DNA of 64,000 bases, taken from NCBI GenBank assembly GCA_049115495.1, contig JAGDZV010000003.1, forward strand, positions 124,001 through 188,000, in the 5' to 3' direction. Within the stretch, counting starts at the first letter, position 1. The number at the start of each line of letters is the position of its first letter. A program made the position numbers and the translations under genes. Positions 27,757-37,830 of the stretch are shown piece after piece. The stretch comes from JACPUW01 sp049115495 (GTDB lineage Bacteria; Bacteroidota; Bacteroidia; CAILMK01; JACPUW01). The notes under the pieces were generated by a model. It saw only the letters and a program-made list of their open reading frames with translations, had not been told where the DNA came from and searched no databases.

Positions 27757-28086
27757 ATGACAATTTATCAACCTGTAATTACGATTTTTAAAAATGAGCC
27801 CCTAAAGCAGTTTCACATTCACTTTTTTGTGCCATTGGCAAATGCAAACGAATCGATTTTACTAAAATCTGGTCAACCCAAAATAATTGATAATCACAGA
27901 GTTTTTGAATATGATGTTGTAACAAACGGTGTTAATGTAGCAAGTGATGTGCATATTATTTCAGAAAAAAACGGGGTGGAAAATATTGATATTGATGATT
28001 GTCATTCAGTAAAAATAGTAATCGACCCTCCAAATGGTGGCATTAAAAAAAATACACAAAAGCAATATTCAGAAGCCAAGAAATAA
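27757..28086 (+). CDS. Uncharacterised 109-residue protein before the TPR kinase
   Basis: A 109-residue protein without signal peptide or membrane helix, so probably cytoplasmic. It has alternating hydrophobic strands (PVITIFKN, FHIHFFVPL, RVFEYDVVTNG, VHIISEK) and a basic, polar C-terminal tail. No family is recognised. A CATCTTTG sequence ending at 27743 resembles the -7 element just upstream. The kinase gene starts 11 bp after its stop, so the two are probably co-transcribed with the response regulator at 30032. A regulatory or accessory role for the two-component pair is inference. Confidence 0.65.
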   Translation: MTIYQPVITIFKNEPLKQFHIHFFVPLANANESILLKSGQPKIIDNHRVFEYDVVTNGVNVASDVHIISEKNGVENIDIDDCHSVKIVIDPPNGGIKKNTQKQYSEAKK

Positions 28087-28097
28087 GACCATAAAAA

Positions 28098-30026
28098 TTG
28101 TTTAAGAAGCTTTTAATATTCATTTCTATACTAAGCCAAGCTTCATCTTTTGTATTTGCAAAAGATGAAGCTAACCTTTCTGAAAAACTTAACGATGTTA
28201 ATGTTTGGTATAGAGAACACATAGATAGTGCCGAAAAAGTTGTCTTAAATATATCAAGACAAGCAGATAGCAATTCAATATTGTATTTTAAATGTTTATC
28301 ACTATTAGGCAATATTTATAGAGACAATGGTGCATTACAGCAATCGCTTATAATAACTCAGAAAGCTATTAATGGAAACAGACGTCATGGATATTTAAAT
28401 CAACTGGCGCAAAGCTATATTGATAGGGCTTCAACCCATAACAAGTTAGCTGAATTTGAACTAGGGTTTAAATACCTAGATTCATCATTAAGCCTTTCAA
28501 AAACCATCAATAATTACGAAGGCATTATGAAGTCTCGATTGGTTTTAGGCAACCTGTGGCAATTTGAAAATGGGAACCAAGAAAAGGCGCTAGCTAATTA
28601 TAGAAGTGGACTTAGAGCCGAAAAACTAGTAGGGGATAAAAGAATAAGAGCAGGATTATTTAATGGAATAGCCAATTGCTATGACTTGCAAAATCAAAAA
28701 GACTCGGTAATGTTATATTACAGAAAGGCGCTTTGGTTGTATAATGATATTGAATTTAAAATAGGCCAGTTCTATATTCCTGAAAATATGGCCAGCTATT
28801 TTTACGAGAATAATCAAATTGATAGCGCTGAGTATTTTTACCAAATAGCCTTAGAGCGCGGAAAGAAATTTGAGCTCTTTAATAGATTGGCAAATCTGTA
28901 TTCTAATCTATTCTATTTATACACAAGAAAAGGGCAACCTGAAAAAGGGGTTACATATCTCAGAAATGTTATGTCGTTTAGGGAGCAAGTATCAATAACA
29001 GCTATGGACAACATATATCTAGGATTAACGGAATATCATGCGAAAAAACAAGCATATGATTCAGCATATATTTATCATTTATGGTATAAATACATTCAAG
29101 ATTCAATAAAAACCACCGAGAAGTTTAATAAAGTAAAAGAATTAGAAGCTAAATACGACAATGAAAAGCTAAAGACACAAAAGCTTGAAGCTGAAGGATT
29201 AGCGGAAAGAACAAAATCTAAAAACAAAATTTTAATGTTAACAGCGGGCATTTTGGCTTCCTTGGTATTAATAGCCGGTTTTTCGGTTATGCTCCTAAGG
29301 CAACGCCTTGAAACAAAAACTCTTTTGGCCGAGAAAAATGAAGTCATTTTTCAGCAAAAGCTCAATGATGTTTTACGCGAAAAACAAATTGAGAAAATGA
29401 CAGCGCTTATGGAAGGGCAAGAAAAAGAAAGAACAAGAGTGGCACGAGAACTACATGATAGCATTGGTGCTATTTTGGCCACCTTAAAACATCATTTTCA
29501 GCTAATTGAAGCCAAGCTTGGGTCTAATGATGAAAAATATCAAAAGGCTTATGCCCTTTTGGGCAAAGCATCTTCAGAAGTAAGACGTATATCGCACAAC
29601 ATAGCATCAAATGTGCTATCTAAGTTTGGCTTGGTTGCAGCGCTTCAAGATTTGGCAGAAGAAGTTTCAAGTGCTCAAAAAACGCTCGTAAAAGTGCAAG
29701 TATCAGGCATTGAAAACCGACTCGAAAACTCAACGGAAATACATCTTTTTAGAATTATTCAAGAGCTCGTCTCAAATGCGCTAAAACATGCCGAAGCTCA
29801 AAGAATAGATATTCAGCTTACCATGCATGATAATGAGCTAAACCTAATTGTAGAAGATAATGGTAAAGGTTTTGACACTAAGGCAATAATTAATAGCAAA
29901 GGCATGGGCATGGAAAATCTACAAAACAGGGTCACCCATTTAAATGGAACTTTAAATATTGATTCATCCCAAAATGTGGGTTCAACATTTATTATCGATA
30001 TACCTATAAACAACAGCTCACTATAG
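28098..30026 (+). CDS. TPR-domain sensor histidine kinase, NarL partner type (TTG start)
   Basis: 642 residues. The start is TTG 28098: it gives a perfect signal peptide (1-21, LLIFISILSQASSFVFA), and an in-frame stop lies two codons upstream. TPR-like repeats fill about 40-340, a transmembrane helix lies at about 376-398, then a HisKA_3 domain with H453 in RVARELHDSIGAI and an ATPase domain (NALKHAEAQR, VEDNGKGFD, GMGMENLQNRV). This is the kinase type that pairs with NarL/LuxR regulators, and such a regulator begins 6 bp after its stop. The TPR sensor is predicted to be periplasmic. The stimulus is unknown. Confidence 0.88.
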   Translation: MFKKLLIFISILSQASSFVFAKDEANLSEKLNDVNVWYREHIDSAEKVVLNISRQADSNSILYFKCLSLLGNIYRDNGALQQSLIITQKAINGNRRHGYLNQLAQSYIDRASTHNKLAEFELGFKYLDSSLSLSKTINNYEGIMKSRLVLGNLWQFENGNQEKALANYRSGLRAEKLVGDKRIRAGLFNGIANCYDLQNQKDSVMLYYRKALWLYNDIEFKIGQFYIPENMASYFYENNQIDSAEYFYQIALERGKKFELFNRLANLYSNLFYLYTRKGQPEKGVTYLRNVMSFREQVSITAMDNIYLGLTEYHAKKQAYDSAYIYHLWYKYIQDSIKTTEKFNKVKELEAKYDNEKLKTQKLEAEGLAERTKSKNKILMLTAGILASLVLIAGFSVMLLRQRLETKTLLAEKNEVIFQQKLNDVLREKQIEKMTALMEGQEKERTRVARELHDSIGAILATLKHHFQLIEAKLGSNDEKYQKAYALLGKASSEVRRISHNIASNVLSKFGLVAALQDLAEEVSSAQKTLVKVQVSGIENRLENSTEIHLFRIIQELVSNALKHAEAQRIDIQLTMHDNELNLIVEDNGKGFDTKAIINSKGMGMENLQNRVTHLNGTLNIDSSQNVGSTFIIDIPINNSSL

Positions 30027-30031
30027 AAACT

Positions 30032-30679
30032 ATGCAAAATATGATTAAGGTAGCCATTGCAGATGATCATGATTTATTTGTTGAAGGTCTATCATCACTA
30101 TTAACTCAATCAAATGAAATTGAAGTCGTTATTAAAGCCAAAAATGGTAAAGAGTTAATTGATACTTTGTATGCTAATTATGCTGAAGTGCTCTTGTTAG
30201 ATATTGATATGCCAAAGCTTGATGGAAAAGCTACACTTGAAGTAATAAAAGAATTATGGCCTAAAATGAAAGTTTTAATGCTCACTGTGCACGATGAGGT
30301 GAGCTACATAAAAAAGTTCACAAGTTTACCTATAGATGGATATTTATTAAAAGATACTGATGCTATTGAGCTAATTATGGCCATAAAAAAAGTTTGCAAT
30401 GGCGATACTGAAATGTATATACCTGAAGTAATTAAAAGCAAACTAAGTAATTCAGAATTAAAAAGTAAAGACAGTGAAAGTCCCGTAAGTATTCTTACCG
30501 ATAGAGAGATTCAAATAGTAAAAATGATATCGAAAGAATTAACGGCAAGTGAGATTTCGGCGCAACTGTCAATTTCAATAAATACTATAAAAACACATCG
30601 TAAAAATATTCTTAGAAAGCTAAAACTCTCAAATTCTTTAGGTATTGCCAAATTTGCAATTGAAAATGAATTGATCTAG
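30032..30679 (+). CDS. NarL/FixJ-type response regulator
   Basis: 215 residues: receiver domain about 4-120 with D11/D12 (ADDHD), phosphoacceptor D57 in LLLDIDMP and a conserved K in YLLKD, then a canonical LuxR HTH (LTDREIQIVKMISKELTASEI ... ISINTIKTHRKNILRKLK). It follows its kinase by 5 bp and is certainly the partner of the HisKA_3 kinase at 28098. An internal ATG at 30041 would also serve as a start. Target promoters cannot be told from the sequence, but this is the only complete two-component pair in the island. Confidence 0.92.
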   Translation: MQNMIKVAIADDHDLFVEGLSSLLTQSNEIEVVIKAKNGKELIDTLYANYAEVLLLDIDMPKLDGKATLEVIKELWPKMKVLMLTVHDEVSYIKKFTSLPIDGYLLKDTDAIELIMAIKKVCNGDTEMYIPEVIKSKLSNSELKSKDSESPVSILTDREIQIVKMISKELTASEISAQLSISINTIKTHRKNILRKLKLSNSLGIAKFAIENELI

Positions 30680-30763
30680 TTTTCAAGCACAAAAGAAAAA
30701 GAAACGTAGGTCACCATATTATCGTCGCTTAAGGCTCATTTTCGCAGCAAACAAAACACTACT

Positions 30764-32020
30764 ATGAGCCAGAAAAAATTTGCCCCAGAAACGCTAATGA
30801 TGAGTTATGGTTACGACCCGCATTTGTCAGAAGGTGCGGTTAAATGCCCAATATTTCAAACATCAACATTCGCATTTAAAAATGCACAAGAAGGAAAAGA
30901 GTTTTTTGAAGTAGCCAAAGGCACAAGAAAACTAGATGAAGGAGAAAGCATGGGGCTTATTTATTCAAGGATAAATAATCCAGATCTCGAAATTTTAGAA
31001 AACCGATTAACCTTATGGGATAAAGCCGAAGCAGCAGCTGTTTTTGAAAGTGGCATGAGTGCCATATCTACAACGCTTCTTGAATTTTTAAAACCAGGAG
31101 ATGTTGTGGTACATTCAAGTCCAGTTTACGGTGGAACCGATCATTTCATTAAAAATGTATTAGAAAAATTTAATGTTACATCTTTTGAAATGTTTGCCGG
31201 CGAAGAGTATGGTGATATAAAAAAGAGATTAGCCCAGGCCAATTTGTTAGATAGAGTATCAATGTTTTATTTAGAAACTCCAGCAAATCCAACAAACTCG
31301 TTATTTGATATTGAAGCAACATCTAAACTGGCAGCAGAGCTTTCAACTGCTGATAAAAAGGTATTTGTAGGCGTTGACAATACGTATATGGGGCCACTTT
31401 GGAGTCAGCCGCTTGCTCATGGCGCTGATATTGTAATCTATTCGGCAACCAAGTACATAGGCGGACATTCTGATTTAATTGCGGGTGCTGTATGTGGTTC
31501 TGCTGAAGTGATTGGAAGAATAAAAAAGCTTAGAACCTACTTAGGTTCAATGGCTGGCCCTTGGACAGGCTGGCTACTAATGAGAAGTTTAGAAACACTT
31601 AAAATAAGGATGGAAAGACAGGCTAAAAATGCCGAGAAAGTAGCTGAATTCTTGGCTTCTCATTCTAAAGTTGAAAAAGTTCATTACCTGGGTTTTCTTT
31701 CAGAAGAAGATAACCGCGGCCAATATGAGATATACAAAAAACAATACAGCAGCGCAGGAGCCATGGTGAGTTTTGATATTGTTGGTGGTGAGCAAGAAGC
31801 ATTTACTTTTTTAGATAATTTAAAGTTAGCTCATTTGGCGGTAAGTTTAGGAAGCACAGAAACACTAGCCGAGCACCCTTACACAATGACCCATGCAGGT
31901 GTTGCAGAAGAAGATAAAGACCGGCTTGGGCTTACTCCAAAAATGATTAGAATTTCTGTTGGTGTTGAACACTATGAAGATTTAATTTGGGATATAGATC
32001 AGGCACTAGATAAAGTTTAG
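30764..32020 (+). CDS. Cys/Met metabolism PLP-dependent enzyme (cystathionine gamma-synthase / gamma-lyase family)
   Basis: A 418-residue fold-type I PLP enzyme of the Cys_Met_Meta_PP family. The PLP-binding lysine is K230 in YSATKYIGGHSD. Other family marks are YSRINNPDLEILENRL, the FESGMSAIS phosphate-binding region, SPVYGGTDHF, LETPANPTN and the C-terminal LGSTETLAEHPYTMTHAG. Members convert O-acyl-homoserine, cystathionine or methionine; the exact substrate cannot be fixed here. The gene stands alone between the two-component system and a shared bidirectional terminator. TCATTTTCG at about 30735 could be its -7 element. Confidence 0.9.
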   Translation: MSQKKFAPETLMMSYGYDPHLSEGAVKCPIFQTSTFAFKNAQEGKEFFEVAKGTRKLDEGESMGLIYSRINNPDLEILENRLTLWDKAEAAAVFESGMSAISTTLLEFLKPGDVVVHSSPVYGGTDHFIKNVLEKFNVTSFEMFAGEEYGDIKKRLAQANLLDRVSMFYLETPANPTNSLFDIEATSKLAAELSTADKKVFVGVDNTYMGPLWSQPLAHGADIVIYSATKYIGGHSDLIAGAVCGSAEVIGRIKKLRTYLGSMAGPWTGWLLMRSLETLKIRMERQAKNAEKVAEFLASHSKVEKVHYLGFLSEEDNRGQYEIYKKQYSSAGAMVSFDIVGGEQEAFTFLDNLKLAHLAVSLGSTETLAEHPYTMTHAGVAEEDKDRLGLTPKMIRISVGVEHYEDLIWDIDQALDKV

Positions 32021-32040
32021 TTGTACCTATTCCATAAAAC

Positions 32041-32068
32041 AAAAAAGCTCCAGTAGTGGAGCTTTTTT
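32041..32068. terminator. Bidirectional terminator between convergent genes
   Basis: AAAAAAGCTCCA (32041-32052), loop GTAG and TGGAGCTTTTTT (32057-32068) form a perfect 12-bp stem with A and T tracts on both sides, so it can end the PLP-enzyme gene on the plus strand and the 1852-residue gene on the minus strand. Confidence 0.9.
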
Positions 32069-32092
32069 GTTTTCTATTAACTTGTAAACTCT

Positions 32093-35000
32093 TTAATTTT
32101 TAATGATATTCACTTTGCTTGTACCTTTTGAATCTATTATTAGCAATTGATACAAACCATCTGTATATCCTGTTAAATCAAGTTTAATGCTTCCATTTTC
32201 TACTTCAGCATAAAAGTCTAGTTCTTTACCTGTAACATCAATAAGTTTAATGCTTTCAGGTTTTAGACCTTCTCCAATTTCAATAATGGCAAAACCCGAA
32301 GTTGGGTTTGGATAAACTTTTAAAGAGTGCTTACCTACGCCATATATTCCATCGGGAGCTTGCACAATTACAGTTCTTGTTAAAGTATCACCAATATTGG
32401 CACTTGAATCTGCCGCAAAATAGTGTAGGTAGTAAGTATCAGGAACTTCAGTATTCAAAACGCCCCATGTATATACCCATACTAATGGTTCTTTCCAATA
32501 GTTATCAGATACTACCCAACCCGGTTCATTATAGGTTTCGTCTTTCTTTAAGAATAACGGATTATCTCCTAATAGTGAAAGGAGCGGAGCTACTCTATCT
32601 ACAACGGTTATATATCTAATCTCTTGGCTTGTTCTACCATTTTTTGCTGTTACTGTGTAAATAATCGTAAATCTACCTACAAGGGTTGCTGCCTGATTGT
32701 AACCAAAACTATCAATATATGTTCCAGAGATGGTAAGGGTTAAACCGTCAGTTGTTCCTTGGTGGTTAGAGTATGTTACACTATCATCCTGATACGCGGT
32801 GTTTACATCAATTGTTATAAACTTATTGCCAATAAGGGCCAAGTTGGTGGTTTCATAGTCATCAACTATTACCACTCTAAAAGTACTGTCTGAATTACCA
32901 CTTTTATCAGTGATTATGTACCACAAAGTGTAAGAACCCACTTGCGTTGTGTCAACTTCTCCTTTTATTGTTACATCAACATCACTATTTGAATTGTAAT
33001 TGTCTTTAAAAGCAACACCTTTATCAATATATGTACTGTTAAGTTGATGTTCAATGGTGTCTCCGCCAATTAAAGAATCAATTACAGGTGCTTTTGTATC
33101 TCTTACAATTACAATGCGGTCAATCACCTTTTTATATCCACGAGCGTCTTCAGCTTCATAATTGCAGGTATATGTACCAATAATATTTTCGTCAACTGAG
33201 CAATATCCTGTATCTATCAGGCCCGCGCAATTATCCCTTGCTTCATATCCCGGATCAATATAGGTTGTTAAAACTTCATGGTAAATGGTATCAGAACCTT
33301 TTAAGAATAAAGTTGGAGGTGTTGTGTCAGCAATTACAATAAATATGCGCTGAGCTATAGCTTGGTTGTTGGTAGAATCAATGGCTGAGTATCTTATTAT
33401 TTGTTCTCCAACGGTTGATGTATTTAGGGTATCCTCCAAATCTATTTTCATGGTGTCCTTAATAGCATTGTCAATAGCAAATCCCATAGGATCAATAAAG
33501 TTATCGCATTGCTCAACTTGAATTGTATCGCCACCATACAAGGTAATAATTGGCAATTCATAATCTTCAACAATGTTTACAAGATAATCTTCAAACTCAC
33601 CAACACCATTTTGACCACATGGCGTATTACTACCTGTACCGCGGGCTACACCTACTCTAAGTGTTGTGTTTCCAAGGTCAGCACCCTTAGGAACCCTAAA
33701 TTTAAATGTTTCAAACCTATCTGTATTTCCGCCAGTACTTCGGGCAATTTCTTCACCGTTATCGGTAAAATCACCATCTTGATTATAGTCAATCCAAGCG
33801 GCTCTATTCATAGGCAATGTTGGGTTTTCGGCACGCCATATTTTTATTTCGTATTGAGCTCCGGCTTGTAACTCGGCCTTTTTACCTGATCTATAATCAG
33901 TATAGGCAGCTATACCTGTACTACTTGTATTGTTTATATTACCCAAAGTCACTCTAGAAATTCCAAGATCTGCATTTAAATTACCTACGGTAGGCACACA
34001 TCTATCAATTACTCTAATGCCACAAGTAATATCTACGGTATCAATGCCATTTGAATTACTGGCAATCAACCTAATGTTATAGCAACCTGTGTCATTAAAT
34101 GAAACTTTAGTTACTTGACCCTGAGAATTGTATCCCGTCACGTACGAGTAGGTATTTGGCGTAATTGTCCAATTTCTAAACTCAGAACATAAATAACCTT
34201 TTAGCGTAGATACATCACTTAAAGTTACAACTTGACCTTTGTCTGGATTTGGAATGTCAATGTCAACTTTGGCCGTAGGCGCAGCAGTTGCTTCTACCAC
34301 TTTAATATCTTTTTCAAGCGTATCGCTTCCACCACAGTTGGTTACAATTAACCTTACACTGTAGGCTCCTTGAAAAAAGAAAAAGTGACTTATAGCTGAA
34401 TCAGTATACTCTACGGTATTTGTAACTTTACTTATAAACTGCCAAGTATATCTATTGCCTTGTCCGCTTGATTTGTTTTCAATATTCAATTCAGTACCCA
34501 CACATATAGTGTCAGGCATTTCAAAATTTGCGGTTGGTGGTCCAACATTGAGAGGGGTAGAAGTCCATTCAATTTCAAAACCAGGTGCTCCAAAAAACCA
34601 ATTTGTAGTAAACTCAATATAAGCTGAACCACTTTTTGCCACCAATTGATCTCTAAAATATGATGCACCATCGTCACCTGTTAATCCATTTCCATAGGCT
34701 GTATTGTAATCATGTAGGGCTCTGCCCGTATTATCAGTACCATCATAAATCCTTAGGTAATCTCTGTTATTGGTTAGGTCAAACTCAGTAAATTTTAAAC
34801 GTAAATTTTTCGCACAAGGATCAATGGTGTAATTACAGTTATATCGTTGTCTTCCCGCATAATCATCTGTTCCACCAGGATCTCTTAAAACACCCACTGT
34901 AACTCTACTGCTGGTTTCATTGCAAATGGTGGCTTCATCTGCAACTGTAATGTATTCAAACTTGCAATTTTGATCAGAACCTTTTGAATTTTTAGTGCTT

Positions 35001-37651
35001 AGGCAAACCGTATAATTCCCGGGTTCTGAAAAATATACGCTAGGCTGGTAAGAGAGACTATCACTGCCCGTTAAATAAAAGAAGGTTCTATTTTTCTTGT
35101 CTACAATATCTGGTAGAATTGACCAATAAACTTCTGATGCTCCATTTAATGTATTGTTTTCAAAACTGATAATATCTCCAACGTTTACAAGTGTTTTACT
35201 TGCTTTAAACCTTGCAATAGGGGCCTTGTCAACTTGTTTAACAATTAAAAACTTGCTGGTTGTGTCAAAAGCAGAGCAGTTATTTGTTCTAAGGGTAATT
35301 TTATATCTACCGGTTGAATTGAAAATATACTCAAGGTTTAAGTTTAAACTGTCAACCTTTACGTCATCAACAAACCACTCGTGGTTTAAGAGTTCTTGTT
35401 GGCCAGAACCATTTGTAATATTTACAATGGTTTTTACATAAGAAGTGTCAGGTAAAGAAAAACTCACTTTTGGTTTGGCATCAACATATTCAGATTCATC
35501 TGCACCAATTGAAGGAAATTCGCAGCGGGCGTCTCCGTCTACATCAGTGGCAAATCCCAAACTTAAAGCTCTTGTGGCCGCAGCATTGGTTTTTAACCTG
35601 GGATCGGTAGTGCTATTGATTTGAGGAAGGCTTTCAAATGAGTTTTGATTTAATTCAGGAAAGTCTGTTTTCCAGTTGCTTAGGCTCGTATAATTTGAAT
35701 TAGCATAAGCAATTTTATTGTTGGCGGTTGAGTAATAATGATTCCAATTTAGAGCTGTGAAACCACCATTTCCAGGACTAAATAGTGCGTAATTATTTGC
35801 ACCATGTAAAATATTGTTTCTTAAATCTATTCCACTTTGTGCGTTAAATCGTAAGGCAGGTCTACCTACAATTGTATTGTGCTGAAAAGCAACAATACTT
35901 GCATTGTTTAGGTATACGCCATTGCCACTCGACTGAATTAGATTGTTTGTGAACGTTGCCGTTGAATTTGTATTTAGATTAAAATCTTGGAAATACAAAG
36001 CATAATTTTCACCTTCAATTTCATTGTTCTCAAAACGTACATTATCAAGGTCGTAACCAACTACGGCATTTGCTCCATTATCTCTAAAATCACCAATAAA
36101 GTTGTTTTGAATTTGCACATTTCTCAAATTATAGAGTCCTATAGCCGAGTAATAAACTTTAGTGAACTTGTTATTCGTGATTCGGTAAACATTGGTAATT
36201 GAAGTGGTACTTCCCATTATTTGAATACTTCTTTCACCACCCACAAAATTGCAATTGTCAATAATTAGGTTGGTAACATTATTCCCGGCGCCAGATTCAA
36301 TTGATGACGAACTCGAAGCCACAATTCCAAAAACATCAACAGAAGCCGTAGCTTGACTTAAACTAAAGAAACAATTTTCAAAGCTTATATTGCTGCAAGC
36401 CTGAGTCATAAAAACGGCCCATCTTGCCGATCTAAATTGAAGGTTTTTAAATGTTATATACTCACTATTTTCTAACGCTAAGGTGTAAATGGCAGAACCA
36501 GAGTTGTTTGAAATAATTGTTTTTGAAGAATCGCCACCATCAAAAGTGATGGTATTTGTGCTGCTAGCACCACTTACATTGCCTATAAGGTTGGCTCCCG
36601 AATAATTTCCATCTCTAATATTAAAGGTAACCGCACCGCAAAGCCCGCGTGAATTTAGAGCAGTTACAACATCAGAAAAGCTACTAAAGTCAGGACTTGA
36701 ACCGCCAACTGTATAGCTACCTGATAAACCTGGAAGAACAGTAACCTTAAGGGTGTCGTCAATATTTTCGTCAACCACGTTATTCACAGAATCTACAATA
36801 GCCACAAGGTCATGATTACCACTTCCGAAATTGTATGAACCCAAGTTTATTTGACTCGAAGTTGAAGGAGCAATGGTAGAAACAAAGTTTGCAGCACTTT
36901 GCTTTGAACCGTCAACCCACCAACTAACTACACCATTCTTAATCGTGTCTTTACCGTTGTTAAATAATGTGGCGCTAAGGTTGTTATTACCACTGCATAT
37001 AGATCCAAAGCTTAAAACTTCTCCGTTGTTATTGAATACTTCCTTAATTTCAATGTCATCAAAGGTTACTCCATCGTCTCCGCCCGTATTTCTTGCCGCA
37101 AAATTGTCTCTTTGCCCAAACCTTACTTGAAAAGTTGAAGTAATTGTTTGATTAGCTCCAGTAAGTACTTTGTCAATATCAAGTTCGCTCACAAAATTCC
37201 ACTGGCCAGCTGTTCCTCTATTGCTATACCAATTGTAAATCTCTACCCATGAGTCTGTGCTAGATCCGCGCACCCATACTCTATCTTCATTATTGTTTTC
37301 TTCACCATGGTGCATAAAATAAAAAGAAAGCTCTAACTGCTTGCTTTTGTAATTACTTAAGTCAAGCGTTAAAATAAGGTAGTTGGTACTTGTAGAAAAG
37401 TTTCTGCTCACATCAAATGTAGCAGCCGCACTTCCGGTATTGTAAAAGCTATTTCCGGCTTTAAACCTAAGTCTTCCTCTACTGGTTTGCTCATAAGCCC
37501 AACCACTTAAGCCATTGATACTACTGGCGTCAGCAGTAAATGTTGTGGTAGAACCTATGTTTTCAAAACCTTCGGTATACGGAAGTGTAATTTGGGCTTT
37601 TAAAGAAATAGACACAATAAGTGCCCAGAGTGGGAGTATGTAACGCTTCAT
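32093..37651 (-). CDS. Giant T9SS protein with beta-helix, CUB, PKD, GEVED and DUF5011-like domains
   Basis: 1852 residues, signal peptide 1-19. Order: jelly-roll of MAM or lectin type (about 22-205), CARDB-like domain (210-305), right-handed parallel beta-helix (about 312-717, with N-x-I-x-N-N-x-F coils), PKD-like domains (about 730-900), a CUB-like domain (about 905-1032, with DYLRIYDGTDNTG), two more PKD-like domains, a GEVED domain (about 1263-1360, AAWIDYNQDGDFTDNGEEIA), five DUF5011/HYR-like Ig domains (about 1365-1765, with TYIDPGYEARDNC) and a type A T9SS sorting domain (LKVYPNPTSG ... YQLLIIDSKG). Its C terminus differs from the module shared by the island proteins. It is likely a large adhesin; no catalytic site was seen. 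Confidence 0.88.
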   Translation of the reverse strand: MKRYILPLWALIVSISLKAQITLPYTEGFENIGSTTTFTADASSINGLSGWAYEQTSRGRLRFKAGNSFYNTGSAAATFDVSRNFSTSTNYLILTLDLSNYKSKQLELSFYFMHHGEENNNEDRVWVRGSSTDSWVEIYNWYSNRGTAGQWNFVSELDIDKVLTGANQTITSTFQVRFGQRDNFAARNTGGDDGVTFDDIEIKEVFNNNGEVLSFGSICSGNNNLSATLFNNGKDTIKNGVVSWWVDGSKQSAANFVSTIAPSTSSQINLGSYNFGSGNHDLVAIVDSVNNVVDENIDDTLKVTVLPGLSGSYTVGGSSPDFSSFSDVVTALNSRGLCGAVTFNIRDGNYSGANLIGNVSGASSTNTITFDGGDSSKTIISNNSGSAIYTLALENSEYITFKNLQFRSARWAVFMTQACSNISFENCFFSLSQATASVDVFGIVASSSSSIESGAGNNVTNLIIDNCNFVGGERSIQIMGSTTSITNVYRITNNKFTKVYYSAIGLYNLRNVQIQNNFIGDFRDNGANAVVGYDLDNVRFENNEIEGENYALYFQDFNLNTNSTATFTNNLIQSSGNGVYLNNASIVAFQHNTIVGRPALRFNAQSGIDLRNNILHGANNYALFSPGNGGFTALNWNHYYSTANNKIAYANSNYTSLSNWKTDFPELNQNSFESLPQINSTTDPRLKTNAAATRALSLGFATDVDGDARCEFPSIGADESEYVDAKPKVSFSLPDTSYVKTIVNITNGSGQQELLNHEWFVDDVKVDSLNLNLEYIFNSTGRYKITLRTNNCSAFDTTSKFLIVKQVDKAPIARFKASKTLVNVGDIISFENNTLNGASEVYWSILPDIVDKKNRTFFYLTGSDSLSYQPSVYFSEPGNYTVCLSTKNSKGSDQNCKFEYITVADEATICNETSSRVTVGVLRDPGGTDDYAGRQRYNCNYTIDPCAKNLRLKFTEFDLTNNRDYLRIYDGTDNTGRALHDYNTAYGNGLTGDDGASYFRDQLVAKSGSAYIEFTTNWFFGAPGFEIEWTSTPLNVGPPTANFEMPDTICVGTELNIENKSSGQGNRYTWQFISKVTNTVEYTDSAISHFFFFQGAYSVRLIVTNCGGSDTLEKDIKVVEATAAPTAKVDIDIPNPDKGQVVTLSDVSTLKGYLCSEFRNWTITPNTYSYVTGYNSQGQVTKVSFNDTGCYNIRLIASNSNGIDTVDITCGIRVIDRCVPTVGNLNADLGISRVTLGNINNTSSTGIAAYTDYRSGKKAELQAGAQYEIKIWRAENPTLPMNRAAWIDYNQDGDFTDNGEEIARSTGGNTDRFETFKFRVPKGADLGNTTLRVGVARGTGSNTPCGQNGVGEFEDYLVNIVEDYELPIITLYGGDTIQVEQCDNFIDPMGFAIDNAIKDTMKIDLEDTLNTSTVGEQIIRYSAIDSTNNQAIAQRIFIVIADTTPPTLFLKGSDTIYHEVLTTYIDPGYEARDNCAGLIDTGYCSVDENIIGTYTCNYEAEDARGYKKVIDRIVIVRDTKAPVIDSLIGGDTIEHQLNSTYIDKGVAFKDNYNSNSDVDVTIKGEVDTTQVGSYTLWYIITDKSGNSDSTFRVVIVDDYETTNLALIGNKFITIDVNTAYQDDSVTYSNHQGTTDGLTLTISGTYIDSFGYNQAATLVGRFTIIYTVTAKNGRTSQEIRYITVVDRVAPLLSLLGDNPLFLKKDETYNEPGWVVSDNYWKEPLVWVYTWGVLNTEVPDTYYLHYFAADSSANIGDTLTRTVIVQAPDGIYGVGKHSLKVYPNPTSGFAIIEIGEGLKPESIKLIDVTGKELDFYAEVENGSIKLDLTGYTDGLYQLLIIDSKGTSKVNIIKN

Positions 37652-37830
37652 AATTAGTAGTCAGTGACTTATGCAAATGTCGTTAAAGCAACATTTGTAA
37701 AGACGTAATTTTTCCAAACTATGTTGCTTTTGTGGTAAATAAGACCGTGATTTATTCCTTCAGTTTAAATTGAGCACAAGTTTAAATGCTCAAACTCAAA
37801 ATATCCTATATTTCGCCAAAAGCCAAATGA

